Shown: one piece after another, positions 17,862 through 25,317 of the stretch | How the letters are laid out: each line of letters opens with the position of its first letter | Position numbering within the stretch: the stretch's first letter is position 1 | NCBI GenBank assembly: GCA_022340305.1 | Contig: JAJDOF010000092.1 | Span: 1 to 45,139 of the forward strand | Direction of reading: 5' to 3' | Length of the DNA: 45,139 bases | From: Gammaproteobacteria bacterium | Lineage (GTDB): Bacteria > Pseudomonadota > Gammaproteobacteria > GCA-001735895 | Made by a program: the position numbers and the translations under genes | The notes under the pieces: model-generated | Told to the model about the DNA's origin: nothing | Databases searched by the model: none | Seen by the model: only the letters and a program-made list of their open reading frames with translations

Positions 17862-18845
17862 TCAGGCATTTGTTTGAGCCCATCTATCGGGCAGCTTTCC
17901 GTCGAGGGATGCCTTCACCAGGCTTGCCATATCCCGACCTTCACGCCAGCATTGCCCGGCCGTTTTCAAGGGGTAGCGCAGATTACCGCTGGCGAAGTAG
18001 TTGATATTTGAGCAACGCCCATAAGCGTCGACTAGTGGGCTGTTTGTCACGGTATCGATTGCGAATCCGGCCATTGTCGCCAGCGTCGACTCGCCGATGA
18101 ATTGCCCGGTGAAAATAACGCCGTCGCAGTCGATTGTGGCGAGCTCACCGGAGGGTCGTTTGAGCATAACCGCCCGAACCTTGTCCTTGCCCTCTATGGC
18201 CTCCAGCGACGTGTTGGTCAACACCGGTGTCCCCAACAAGCGTGGCAATAGCGCCGCAAGCCGCCACCAGCTGACCACGGGCCCGGCTTCGATCATTGCC
18301 ACCGGTTTCATCCCCGCATGGCGACAACTGAGGAAAGCCGAGAAGGCGACCATTTCGCTGCCGATGATGACGGGTCGTTTGCACGGTCTTTGTTGTTTCA
18401 GATAAATCATCGATTGCAGGGCGCCGGTGGTCATCACAGCTTGCGGTCGAGCACCCGATACCAGCCTGGCCGCACGCGGTTTTTCGCGTGCGCCGGAGCA
18501 GATGACGACCCGCTCTGCCTTGAGTTGCTGCCGGCCTTCGTTGGTCGACAGGCTGAGTTCTCCGCATTGTCCGAGCTCGGTCACCGTGGTGGCGAGGCGT
18601 ATCTCGACGCCGGCTTTTTCAGCCTGCGCGGTCAGTCGACGCGTGTATTCGGCGCCACTGAGAACGCGCCTGAATTCACGCATTCCGAAAGGCGAATGCC
18701 CACAGTGACGTGGAATGCCACCTGCGGTGCTCTCACGTTCCAGTAGCGCGACATGATCCACCCCCAGCTTTTTCAGCTCGGTGGCGATCGACAGTCCGCC
18801 CGGGCCTGCCCCGATAATCGCTACCTGGCATTGCGTCGACTTCAT
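17862..18845 (-). CDS. FAD/NAD(P)-dependent oxidoreductase (pyridine nucleotide-disulphide type)
   Basis: A 327-residue flavoprotein. The FAD-binding GAGPGG lies at residues 12-17, followed by the CGHSPFG segment seen in GlpB-like and NAD(P)H oxidase-like partners of anaerobic glycerol-3-phosphate dehydrogenase modules. A second nucleotide-binding stretch (KRPVIIGSEMVAFSAF) is near residue 155. The ATG at 18845 overlaps the stop of the upstream GlpA-like gene (ATGA), so the two are made together and probably form a complex in which this subunit passes electrons on. It is the last gene of the operon. Confidence 0.85.
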   Translation of the reverse strand: MKSTQCQVAIIGAGPGGLSIATELKKLGVDHVALLERESTAGGIPRHCGHSPFGMREFRRVLSGAEYTRRLTAQAEKAGVEIRLATTVTELGQCGELSLSTNEGRQQLKAERVVICSGAREKPRAARLVSGARPQAVMTTGALQSMIYLKQQRPCKRPVIIGSEMVAFSAFLSCRHAGMKPVAMIEAGPVVSWWRLAALLPRLLGTPVLTNTSLEAIEGKDKVRAVMLKRPSGELATIDCDGVIFTGQFIGESTLATMAGFAIDTVTNSPLVDAYGRCSNINYFASGNLRYPLKTAGQCWREGRDMASLVKASLDGKLPDRWAQTNA

Positions 18846-20251
18846 GTGAGCGGCTCGCTGAGCGGTATTTGCAGGCGATTCGCGCACATTTCGCTGAGTT
18901 CGGCCGAGCAGTAGAAGCCCTGGCAACGGCCCATGGTGGCGCGCGTGCGTCGTTTCAGACCCGCCAGGCTATTCGCTGCCAGGGGGCCGCTGAGCGCCTG
19001 CTCGATTTCGTGGCGGGTAACCAGTTCACAGTGGCAGACGATGCCGCCATTGCCGGGTTTACTCCAGTTGCGCTCGAGACTTTCGGCCAGCGGCAAGACA
19101 TCGGGAACAACAAAATTGTCAATTTGATTGTGGCTATTGCCCATAGCCTGATACAGCCTGAAGACATGGCTGGCGATACCGAGGGCCGCGGTTAAACCGG
19201 TTGAGCGAATGCCACCGACACTGATGTAGTTTTGTTCCGCGTACGGCTGGATGCAGTAATCCTTGAACTCAGTGGCAGGACGAATCCCGGCATAGGTAGC
19301 GGTAACACTATGATTGGCGAGTTCAGGAATGATCTCGACACCCTTGTTGTGCAACGCCTGCAGTGTGTTTGCGTCCACCGAGGCATCGTCGCGACTTTGC
19401 TGTTCCTCTGCGGTCGGCCCGACCAGCAGGTTGCCGAAGATGGTTCGGCACACCACGATGCCCTTGGTTATCTCATTCGGTACCGGAAGGATAATCGAAT
19501 CAATCAGGCGGCTCGCAGATTTATCGAAAACCAGGAACTGGCCTTTGCGCGGGCGTATCTCGAAAGCGGATTGACCCAGCAATTTCTGCTCCAGTAAATC
19601 GCCGTACAATCCTGCGCAATTGATGACGGTGCGCGCCGTTATTTTTCCCCGGTTTGTTTCAATCTGCCACAGGCCGGCGGCAAAGTCGGCATCGATTACT
19701 GCGGTGTCGCGTTTTACCGTTGCGCCGTTTTCGATGGCCTGCAGTAAATAGGTATAGGGGGTCGTCCAGGGGTCGATGACAAACTCACGCGGAACTTCGA
19801 CCGCGGCAAATGCCTTTTTGGACAGCCCGGGCTCTTTTACCAGCAATTGCGCGCTGCTGAGATGTTGCACGTCGCGCACACTGTTGGCCCTGGCCTTGTC
19901 CACGATCCCGCCAAGCATTTCGGCTTCCGCCGCATTCCAGGCGACCACCAGCGCCCCGCTTTCGAGTACCGGCAGATTCAGTTCATCCTTGACTTGCAGG
20001 TATTCTTCGTAACCGGCCTGAATGCAGTGCTGCTCAAGTGATCCTGGCTCGGCATCAAACCCGGTATGCAGTATCGCACTATTGCCTTTGCTCGCACCGT
20101 CGAGAATATCGGCGGCCTTCTCCAGCACCAATACCCTGGCGCCCTCCAGCGTAAAGCGACGCGCCATGGCGCAACCGACCACGCCGCTGCCGATAACGAC
20201 GACGTCAAATTCTTCGCCCGCAATCCTGTCGCTGCTGGGATCGTCTGGCAT
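18842..20251 (-). CDS. GlpA-like FAD dehydrogenase with C-terminal BFD [2Fe-2S] domain
   Basis: A 469-residue protein. Residues 15-365 form a DAO/GlpA flavin domain: GSGVVG at 21-26, then GASKGNSAILHTGFDAEPGS (a glycerol-phosphate dehydrogenase signature), and GGIRSTGLTAALGIASHV. The last 70 residues are a BFD-type [2Fe-2S] domain with C406-x-C408 (VCHCEL) and C443-x4-C448 (RCQGFYC). This matches the two-part dehydrogenases that pair with an NAD/FAD subunit, as the next gene supplies. The ATG at 20251 shares one base with the stop of the upstream gene (TGATG). Glycerol-3-phosphate is the nominal substrate, but no glp genes are nearby, so another hydroxy or amino acid is possible. Confidence 0.85.
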   Translation of the reverse strand: MPDDPSSDRIAGEEFDVVVIGSGVVGCAMARRFTLEGARVLVLEKAADILDGASKGNSAILHTGFDAEPGSLEQHCIQAGYEEYLQVKDELNLPVLESGALVVAWNAAEAEMLGGIVDKARANSVRDVQHLSSAQLLVKEPGLSKKAFAAVEVPREFVIDPWTTPYTYLLQAIENGATVKRDTAVIDADFAAGLWQIETNRGKITARTVINCAGLYGDLLEQKLLGQSAFEIRPRKGQFLVFDKSASRLIDSIILPVPNEITKGIVVCRTIFGNLLVGPTAEEQQSRDDASVDANTLQALHNKGVEIIPELANHSVTATYAGIRPATEFKDYCIQPYAEQNYISVGGIRSTGLTAALGIASHVFRLYQAMGNSHNQIDNFVVPDVLPLAESLERNWSKPGNGGIVCHCELVTRHEIEQALSGPLAANSLAGLKRRTRATMGRCQGFYCSAELSEMCANRLQIPLSEPLT

Positions 20252-20463
20252 CAGCTTGCGAGGTTCCTTAACGCCAGGCGTGGGCACATTTCTTCCCTGA
20301 TCTCGGCGATGATCGGGTGATCCCGACCCAGCAGTGTTTTGACCACCGGCAGGTATCTAAGACTGTCCTGAACGGAGCTACCGGTAGCCTTGCGAACTGC
20401 GCCCAGAGCGAAATCGGTATCGGCAGTGAAGTAGAACGAGGGGTTCATCAAATTCGGGTTCAT
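20251..20463 (-). CDS. Unrecognised 70-residue protein opening the FAD operon
   Basis: A 70-residue frame whose TGA overlaps the ATG of the GlpA-like gene by one base (TGATG), strong evidence that it is translated and coupled. It has a single cysteine (EEMCPRL), a helical C-terminal half (VQDSLRYLPVVKTLL, then HPIIAEIREEM) and no signal peptide. In related dehydrogenase modules the third partner is a DUF1667 or small ferredoxin-like protein rich in cysteine; this one is neither. A start at M6 (20448) is also possible, and no strong ribosome site is seen. Function unknown. Confidence 0.55.
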   Translation of the reverse strand: MNPNLMNPSFYFTADTDFALGAVRKATGSSVQDSLRYLPVVKTLLGRDHPIIAEIREEMCPRLALRNLAS

Positions 20464-20677
20464 GGGTAGCGCGATCGCGATTAGTGGGTGCTAACTTAAA
20501 ACAGAAAACGATTCGCTGCCACCCCAAATGTTTGCTGCAATCATTACCGCAACGAAAGTGGCTGCCTGCCAACAGCCTGCGGCATCGACGCTCAGGCAGT
20601 AATGTTGTGGTCGTTGGATTTACACCATGATCAGCCTGGTTCATTATGCATCTCCCTGATCGACTCGCCTTCCGCCT

Positions 20678-21280
20678 GTGGCTATTGAAATCAGAAAAGC
20701 ACTGAGGACCGATACCGCCCAACTCCTGCGCATTCGCCTGATGGCGCATGGCGGCTTCAATGAAGCGCTGTATGAGAACCTGGACCTGCCGGTCGAAACG
20801 ATCATCGAAACCGAGTTAGGTGACTCGGCGTCGACCGAATACTATGGAAATTATTGGGTTGCCGTCGACAACGGCGAAATCGTCGGCGGACTGTCGGCCT
20901 ATCCGTTTGATGATGAGAACCCCGCAATTGATCATCCACTGTTACCCCCGGAGCGTCTGCTACTGGAGTCGCCATTTGCTTCCATGGAGGCGCCGGGAAG
21001 TTATTTCATCCACGCGATCACAGTGTTTGCGGAATTCAGGCGCCTGGGGATTGGTTCGAAATTACTGGAAATGGCGAAAGCGCATGCCGTTGCCGGTGGT
21101 TTCGGGCTGCTGAGCCTTTATGTCTTTGCGCAAAATAGTGATGCGATTGGGCTTTATCAGAAGCAGGGCTATCGGGAGACGGGTCGAAGCCCGCTCATTC
21201 CCCATCCAAAACTGGCCTATTCAGGCGATGTTTGCCTGATGATCTGTCCGACGAGCCAGGGTATCTCAGGCCTGGATTAG
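20678..21280 (+). CDS. GNAT-family N-acetyltransferase
   Basis: A 200-residue acetyltransferase starting at GTG. The order is IEIRKALRTDTAQLLRIRLM, then strand GSYFIHAITVFAEF, motif A EFRRLGIGSKLLEMAKAHAV, and the C-terminal strand FAQNSDAIGLYQKQGYRETG. It is convergent with, and touches, the next GNAT gene, whose stop begins one base after this one ends. Substrate unknown. Confidence 0.85.
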   Translation: MAIEIRKALRTDTAQLLRIRLMAHGGFNEALYENLDLPVETIIETELGDSASTEYYGNYWVAVDNGEIVGGLSAYPFDDENPAIDHPLLPPERLLLESPFASMEAPGSYFIHAITVFAEFRRLGIGSKLLEMAKAHAVAGGFGLLSLYVFAQNSDAIGLYQKQGYRETGRSPLIPHPKLAYSGDVCLMICPTSQGISGLD

Positions 21281-21760
21281 CTAGAGCAATTTTTCGTAGT
21301 AATTGTCGGTGTAGACGATGTTGTTTTTAGTCGCACTTGCGCTGCGCTGAAAAACATATCCCAGGTTGGTGAACATGGATATCGCTGCCTCGAAGCGACC
21401 ATCGGTATCGACTTTGATTGCCTTGATTTTAGTCGCTCGACAGTAGCTTTCGATGTGCCTGATAATCGATGTGCCCAGGCCTTTACCGCGATGCGCGCTA
21501 GCGATTCTGACGCGCTTGATCTCGGCGCTGTCTGCATCCAGTAAGCGAAATCCGCCGAAGCCTACGATGTCATGTTTCACCTCGGCGACCCAGAATTTAC
21601 CACCGTTCTTCAGGTAGCTGGCGTCGATCTGGTAGATGTCGGCATTCCATTGATATTGACGTGGGTCGCTGGTGAATTCAGGGAAGAACTCGGCCATGAA
21701 CGCATCCTGCAAGCGGGTGATGTCCGCCTGGTCCGCAGCGGTGAATTCACGGATCTTCAT
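21281..21760 (-). CDS. GNAT-family N-acetyltransferase
   Basis: A 159-residue acetyltransferase (motif A SAHRGKGLGTSIIRHIESYC; strand FWVAEVKHDIVGFGGFRLLD before it; closing MFTNLGYVFQRSA). The ATG at 21760 overlaps the stop of the upstream cupin gene (ATGA), so the pair formed an operon. The coupling may now be weakened because the cupin reading frame is shifted. Substrate unknown. Confidence 0.85.
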   Translation of the reverse strand: MKIREFTAADQADITRLQDAFMAEFFPEFTSDPRQYQWNADIYQIDASYLKNGGKFWVAEVKHDIVGFGGFRLLDADSAEIKRVRIASAHRGKGLGTSIIRHIESYCRATKIKAIKVDTDGRFEAAISMFTNLGYVFQRSASATKNNIVYTDNYYEKLL

Positions 21761-22072
21761 TGGCTACTAAAGGAGCATTGGTGAGTCGGGTCGAGCGACA
21801 GCACTGCGTTTTTGCAAACAGGAATGACCCACCCGCGGGTTCGGCGCACTCTATTATGCGGGGTGCCGGGCGGATTTACGCCGCTATCGCCCGTGCGAAA
21901 GTTTATTGTGCCCTGTTCAGTGGCCATGCTGAATTCGCCGCTCAAGACCAGCGGAAACACCGAATACTCGTGGGCGAGAATCTCTATCTTTTGACCCCGC
22001 TTCCACCTGCTGGAGTTGCAGCTCACGGTGGCCCTTTTGGCGGGCCAGCTTGCAGTTTTCGGTTTCATTCAT
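21757..22072 (-). pseudogene. Cupin-domain protein, apparently frameshifted
   Basis: The cupin core (KIEILAHEYSVFPLVLSGEF, then FRTGDSGVNPPGTPHN) is in one frame, while the natural start MNETENCKLARQKGHREL is in another. Dropping one G from the run at 21995-21998 would join them smoothly as QLQQVEAGQKIEILAHEY, a normal cupin entry strand. As it stands, an ATG at 22068 opens the core frame but gives an unlikely N-terminus (MKPKTASWPAKRATV). The stop keeps its ATGA overlap with the GNAT gene. A genuine mutation or a base-calling error in the homopolymer would both explain this. Confidence 0.6.
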
Positions 22073-22198
22073 TGTGCACCCCTGTGGACATGTTGATACA
22101 GGTCGATACGACTCAACCTTTGCGCACTGCATCCTGGCGCTGCGTTGGCGGTTACAGTCAACGACCTGTCTGCTCGAATCCGTGCCAGCAATTTGCTA

Positions 22199-22525
22199 AT
22201 GACTATACGCTTGTTACTTGTCGATTTCACGACAGGTCTCGGTGTCTGCTGCCTGCTGATTTCAGGATTAGTCCATGCGGCAGAGGATTAGGCGCTGTTC
22301 TCGGCTGCCAGTCACGAGCAACCCACACTGATCGACACCTTGCAGGAGCCGGTGATGATTGAGTCGGGTAGTCGCGACACGGCTGGCCTGGTACAGATGG
22401 CGCAGTTGCTCGATCAACGCCTGCAGGCACTGGGCTCTGCCACGCAAAGGCATAAGTCATCCTTCGACTTGGGAGCCGATACGGTAGTCGGTCGCTTGAC
22501 CGGCCGTGGCCTGGTTTTTTGCTGA
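22199..22525 (+). pseudogene. M20-family peptidase (glutamate carboxypeptidase-like), N-terminal remnant
   Basis: From the ATG at 22199 the frame encodes a signal peptide (MTIRLLLVDFTTGLG, then LLISGLVHAAED), an in-frame TAG, and then a stretch very like the start of carboxypeptidase G2-type M20 enzymes: HEQPTLIDTLQEPVMIESGS, RDTAGLVQMAQLLDQRLQAL and GADTVVGRLTGRG. It ends at a TGA just where the intact family continues into the zinc-binding GHMDTV segment. About 300 residues with all metal ligands are missing. Both the stop and the truncation mark it as dead. Confidence 0.72.
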
Positions 22526-22708
22526 AAACGCGACAGTATTATCGATGGTGGAGAGCCGACGATAGGGCCCGCGCGATCGCGGATGTTATCGAGTACGAGC
22601 GCCAGGTAATAGATGGAATTCAATGCTGTAAAGGGGAGATACAGGTAGCGGGGAATAGCGGCGATATAACCCAGTATCGCCCCAAATCACAAAGGCTTTT
22701 TTACCAGG

Positions 22709-22927
22709 TTACTTTTTCCAGCCCTGGGCCCAAAGGCTCGTGTCTTTAAGATCCTGCCATGGAATGGAAGCAGGACGCCGGGAAATGACGGCTTCTATCG
22801 CGCAGGAAATCACCTTTCCGGTTTCGTCAACTTCCACTTCCGTCACAATGAAGTGCTTCTCTTTGCTGATCGGGTTGATAGCCGTCCACTTGCTGTTGAG
22901 TAATTTTTTCGGGTTAAATTGATTCAT
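22709..22927 (-). CDS. TIGR02450-family Trp-rich protein
   Basis: A 72-residue soluble protein with four tryptophans. It matches the TIGR02450 family along its length: NPKKLLNSKWTAINPISKEK, HFIVTEVEVDE, and the end PWQDLKDTSLWAQGWKK. The ATG follows AGGTGA. Function is unknown; the family is common in marine and cyanobacterial genomes. It sits intact inside a stretch of decayed genes. Confidence 0.85.
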   Translation of the reverse strand: MNQFNPKKLLNSKWTAINPISKEKHFIVTEVEVDETGKVISCAIEAVISRRPASIPWQDLKDTSLWAQGWKK

Positions 22928-23107
22928 TGATAGTCACCTGATGTCACGCAACGCGAGTTAACGAAACGCATGAGCAGGGTCAGGCCGGGATTGCGCGGCA
23001 GGTAAATGGCTTCACCTGCCTGGCGGTGAATCTGCCCTGAATGCTTTGTCGCATGCGTTTGGTTCGTCTTATACACAGACCTACAGGGTAGCTGTCGAGA
23101 AAAAATT

Positions 23108-23461
23108 ATGGAACAGGGCAGCGAGGAAAATATGACATGCCCAGACAGGATCTGCAGCGTAGTCCGGGATGCGGTGGATGCCGGAAAGATCATTTCGATC
23201 CAGGCGGACCTGGTCTATCAGGTCGAAATACTGCCGCAGGGAGTCAACAGCGGAGCTTCAATCGATCAGTATTTTCGTTGGTTTCGAGTTACCCGGGACT
23301 CCAGGATCGAGCAGCACATTTCTGCGCGCCTGCATAACTCCAGGAATGATAATTCGATCGTCTATAAAATCGAAACAGATCCCTTTTATAGACAAAGGGG
23401 ACAGCATACTCATTTCACTCAGGCAATTGGTAAACTGGTGAACTGTTCCCGGATAATCTGA
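23108..23461 (+). CDS. Hypothetical protein next to the IS110 remnant
   Basis: An open frame of 117 codons (start MEQGSEENMTCPDRICSVVR). I recognise no domain, signal peptide or membrane segment. The ATG has only a weak purine-rich stretch upstream, and a second ATG lies eight codons in. It is 76 bases before the IS110 transposase gene. It may be a chance frame within decayed DNA. Confidence 0.25.
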   Translation: MEQGSEENMTCPDRICSVVRDAVDAGKIISIQADLVYQVEILPQGVNSGASIDQYFRWFRVTRDSRIEQHISARLHNSRNDNSIVYKIETDPFYRQRGQHTHFTQAIGKLVNCSRII

Positions 23462-23537
23462 TAATCCTCTAGCCAGCCTCCTCGCAACCAGTTGTTACAC
23501 TGGTTGCTCATTTGACGATGATAATGAGGAGACTGAC

Positions 23538-24230
23538 ATGTCACATTACTGCGGAATCGATTTACATTCAAACAATCACGTTGTGGTTGTGATTGACGAC
23601 GAGGACAAGCGAGTGCTGGAAAAGCGGTTAAACAATGATTTATCGCTGACGCTCGAGGCCTTGTCGCCTTACCAGGATACCTTGCACGGTGTCGCGGTTG
23701 AATCCACCTTTAACTGGTACTGGCTGGTCGATGGATTACAGGAACAGGGATACGATCTGCGATTAGTGAATACGGCGGCGGTCCAGCAATACGATGGACT
23801 GAAGTATAGCGATGATCATCATGATGCCTTCCATCTGGCGCATTTGATGCGCCTTGGTATTTTACCGACGGGATATATCTACCCCAAAGCTCAGAGAGCA
23901 GTCCGGGATCTGTTACGCCGCCGGCTTTTTCTGGTCAGAACTGCGAGCGCACAACTAATTAGTGTATCTCGGGGGACACACGCTTCGGACACGATATCTC
24001 GGGGACACACGCTTCGAGATCGACGGCGGTTGATGGCTGATCCCTGGATATCTGGACGTTCGGGCAACGGTTTGCCTGCAATGCGGACCGCCAGTGTGCT
24101 GGACTCGTTCACTGTTGGTTCCATTTCACCAATACTCTGCACTGCGCTTCCCGCGCCGGGTGATGGCGCAGGCTCGGCCTGGGTTATCGAGAAGCTGCGC
24201 GTTTGCCAGCCATGGCAATCTCCTGGGTGA
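23538..24230 (+). pseudogene. IS110-family transposase, truncated
   Basis: The first 140 codons are the N-terminal DEDD (RuvC-like) domain of IS110/IS1111 transposases: D8 in GIDLHSN, E55 in VAVESTFNW, and D93/D96 in YSDDHHDAFHLAHL, followed by DLLRRRLFLVRTASAQLI. Homology stops near 23962. The IS116/IS110 C-terminal domain with the catalytic serine is missing. The frame then runs on through two copies of a GGGGACACACGCTTCG repeat and unrelated sequence to 24230. Intact proteins are about 340 residues. The start ATG follows GAGGAGACTGAC. It cannot transpose. Confidence 0.85.
23965..24016. repeat. Two direct copies of TATCTCGGGG(G)ACACACGCTTCG
   Basis: Copies at 23965-23987 (five G) and 23995-24016 (four G), 30 bases apart, exactly where the transposase homology ends. 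They may be end fragments of a second mobile element or a scar of the event that truncated IS110. Confidence 0.6.
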
Positions 24231-24259
24231 AATCTGCAGGCATCTTCGGCATCTGGAAT

Positions 24260-25204
24260 TCAGTCGACCAGTAGCTTGCGCGAACGCTGCCAGGCCGGGA
24301 TCAACAACACCATCACCAGCGCCGACAGTACCAGCAGCAGCGCGACGATATCGTAGACCCCGACCTGCTCGTCCAGGATCAGGTAGCTGGAGTAGACGCC
24401 GATAATCGGGATCGCCAGCGTGCCGATAGCGGCGATCGAGGCGGGTAACAATCCGACTGTTTTGAAGTAGGCCCACTGGCAGAAACTCATCGGGAACACG
24501 ATGATATAGACGCAGGCGAGCATCGCCCTGGGGCTGAGCGTGCTCAATTGTGGAAAAGGTTCGACGATCAGCGCGATGATGGTGACTGGCACGGCACTCA
24601 CCAGCAGTTGCCAGGCGATGTTGCTGAGTGTCGCTAGTTGCCAGTCGATGTGTTTTACCAGTATTGTGCCGATAGCCCAGGAGATGGCGGCGAGCAACAT
24701 GAAGACAGCGCCGATGGGGGCACGCTGCAGCACAACCAGGTCAGGGCCGATGAGCACTGCCAAGCCAGCCAGGCCGAGCAGCAATCCAGTCAGCTTGCTC
24801 GGTGTGATGGGTTCGCCAAGCACGTATGCCGCGGCGAGCGTGGCCCACAGTGGCATCGTGAAGGCGATGATCGATGCACGCCCGGCGGGCATCTGTGCGA
24901 CGCCGTAGGCGGAGAACACCATCCAGCCAAGGATGGCGAAGCTGCCGCACAGCACGATCTGGCCGAGTTCACCGCGTTGCAGGCGGCAGCGGTTACCGGA
25001 CAGTGCCGACAGGATGATCAGGATGCTGCCACCGGCGATCAGGCACAGCGCGCGGAACCACCACACGGAAACTTCGGAGAGGATGATTTTCATGCCTGGC
25101 CAGTTCAGCCCCCAGAACAACGATAGCGACGCCAGTAGCATATAGGGGAACAGTGCGGTGGTGCGTGAAGACAAAGCTGGTTCCGAGTTGGCGCTTGCAG
25201 TCAC
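24260..25204 (-). CDS. DMT-superfamily transporter (EamA), second of three
   Basis: An inner-membrane protein with ten hydrophobic helices in two EamA repeats (LASLSLFWGLNWPGMKIILS at the first helix; PIIGVYSSYLILDEQVG in the last repeat). The GTG at 25204 gives 314 residues, the usual length; the frame is open to 25294 but the extra part reads like non-coding DNA. It is divergent from the MFS gene at 25318, so both may share a promoter region. Substrate unknown. Confidence 0.85.
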   Translation of the reverse strand: MTASANSEPALSSRTTALFPYMLLASLSLFWGLNWPGMKIILSEVSVWWFRALCLIAGGSILIILSALSGNRCRLQRGELGQIVLCGSFAILGWMVFSAYGVAQMPAGRASIIAFTMPLWATLAAAYVLGEPITPSKLTGLLLGLAGLAVLIGPDLVVLQRAPIGAVFMLLAAISWAIGTILVKHIDWQLATLSNIAWQLLVSAVPVTIIALIVEPFPQLSTLSPRAMLACVYIIVFPMSFCQWAYFKTVGLLPASIAAIGTLAIPIIGVYSSYLILDEQVGVYDIVALLLVLSALVMVLLIPAWQRSRKLLVD

Positions 25205-25317
25205 CGGGTCTGCGGCTTTTGCCCGGTTTGGCGGTGTTGACCAAAAACCCGCACGAGTGTGGCATAAAAGCGTATAGAATTCCCGCTTTACCACGGCACT
25301 GGTGTGCGTACCGAAAC

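Noticed and set aside
22924..23193. 89-codon minus-strand frame upstream of the TIGR02450 gene
   Set aside because: Overlaps that gene's ATG and ribosome site and has no recognisable domain.
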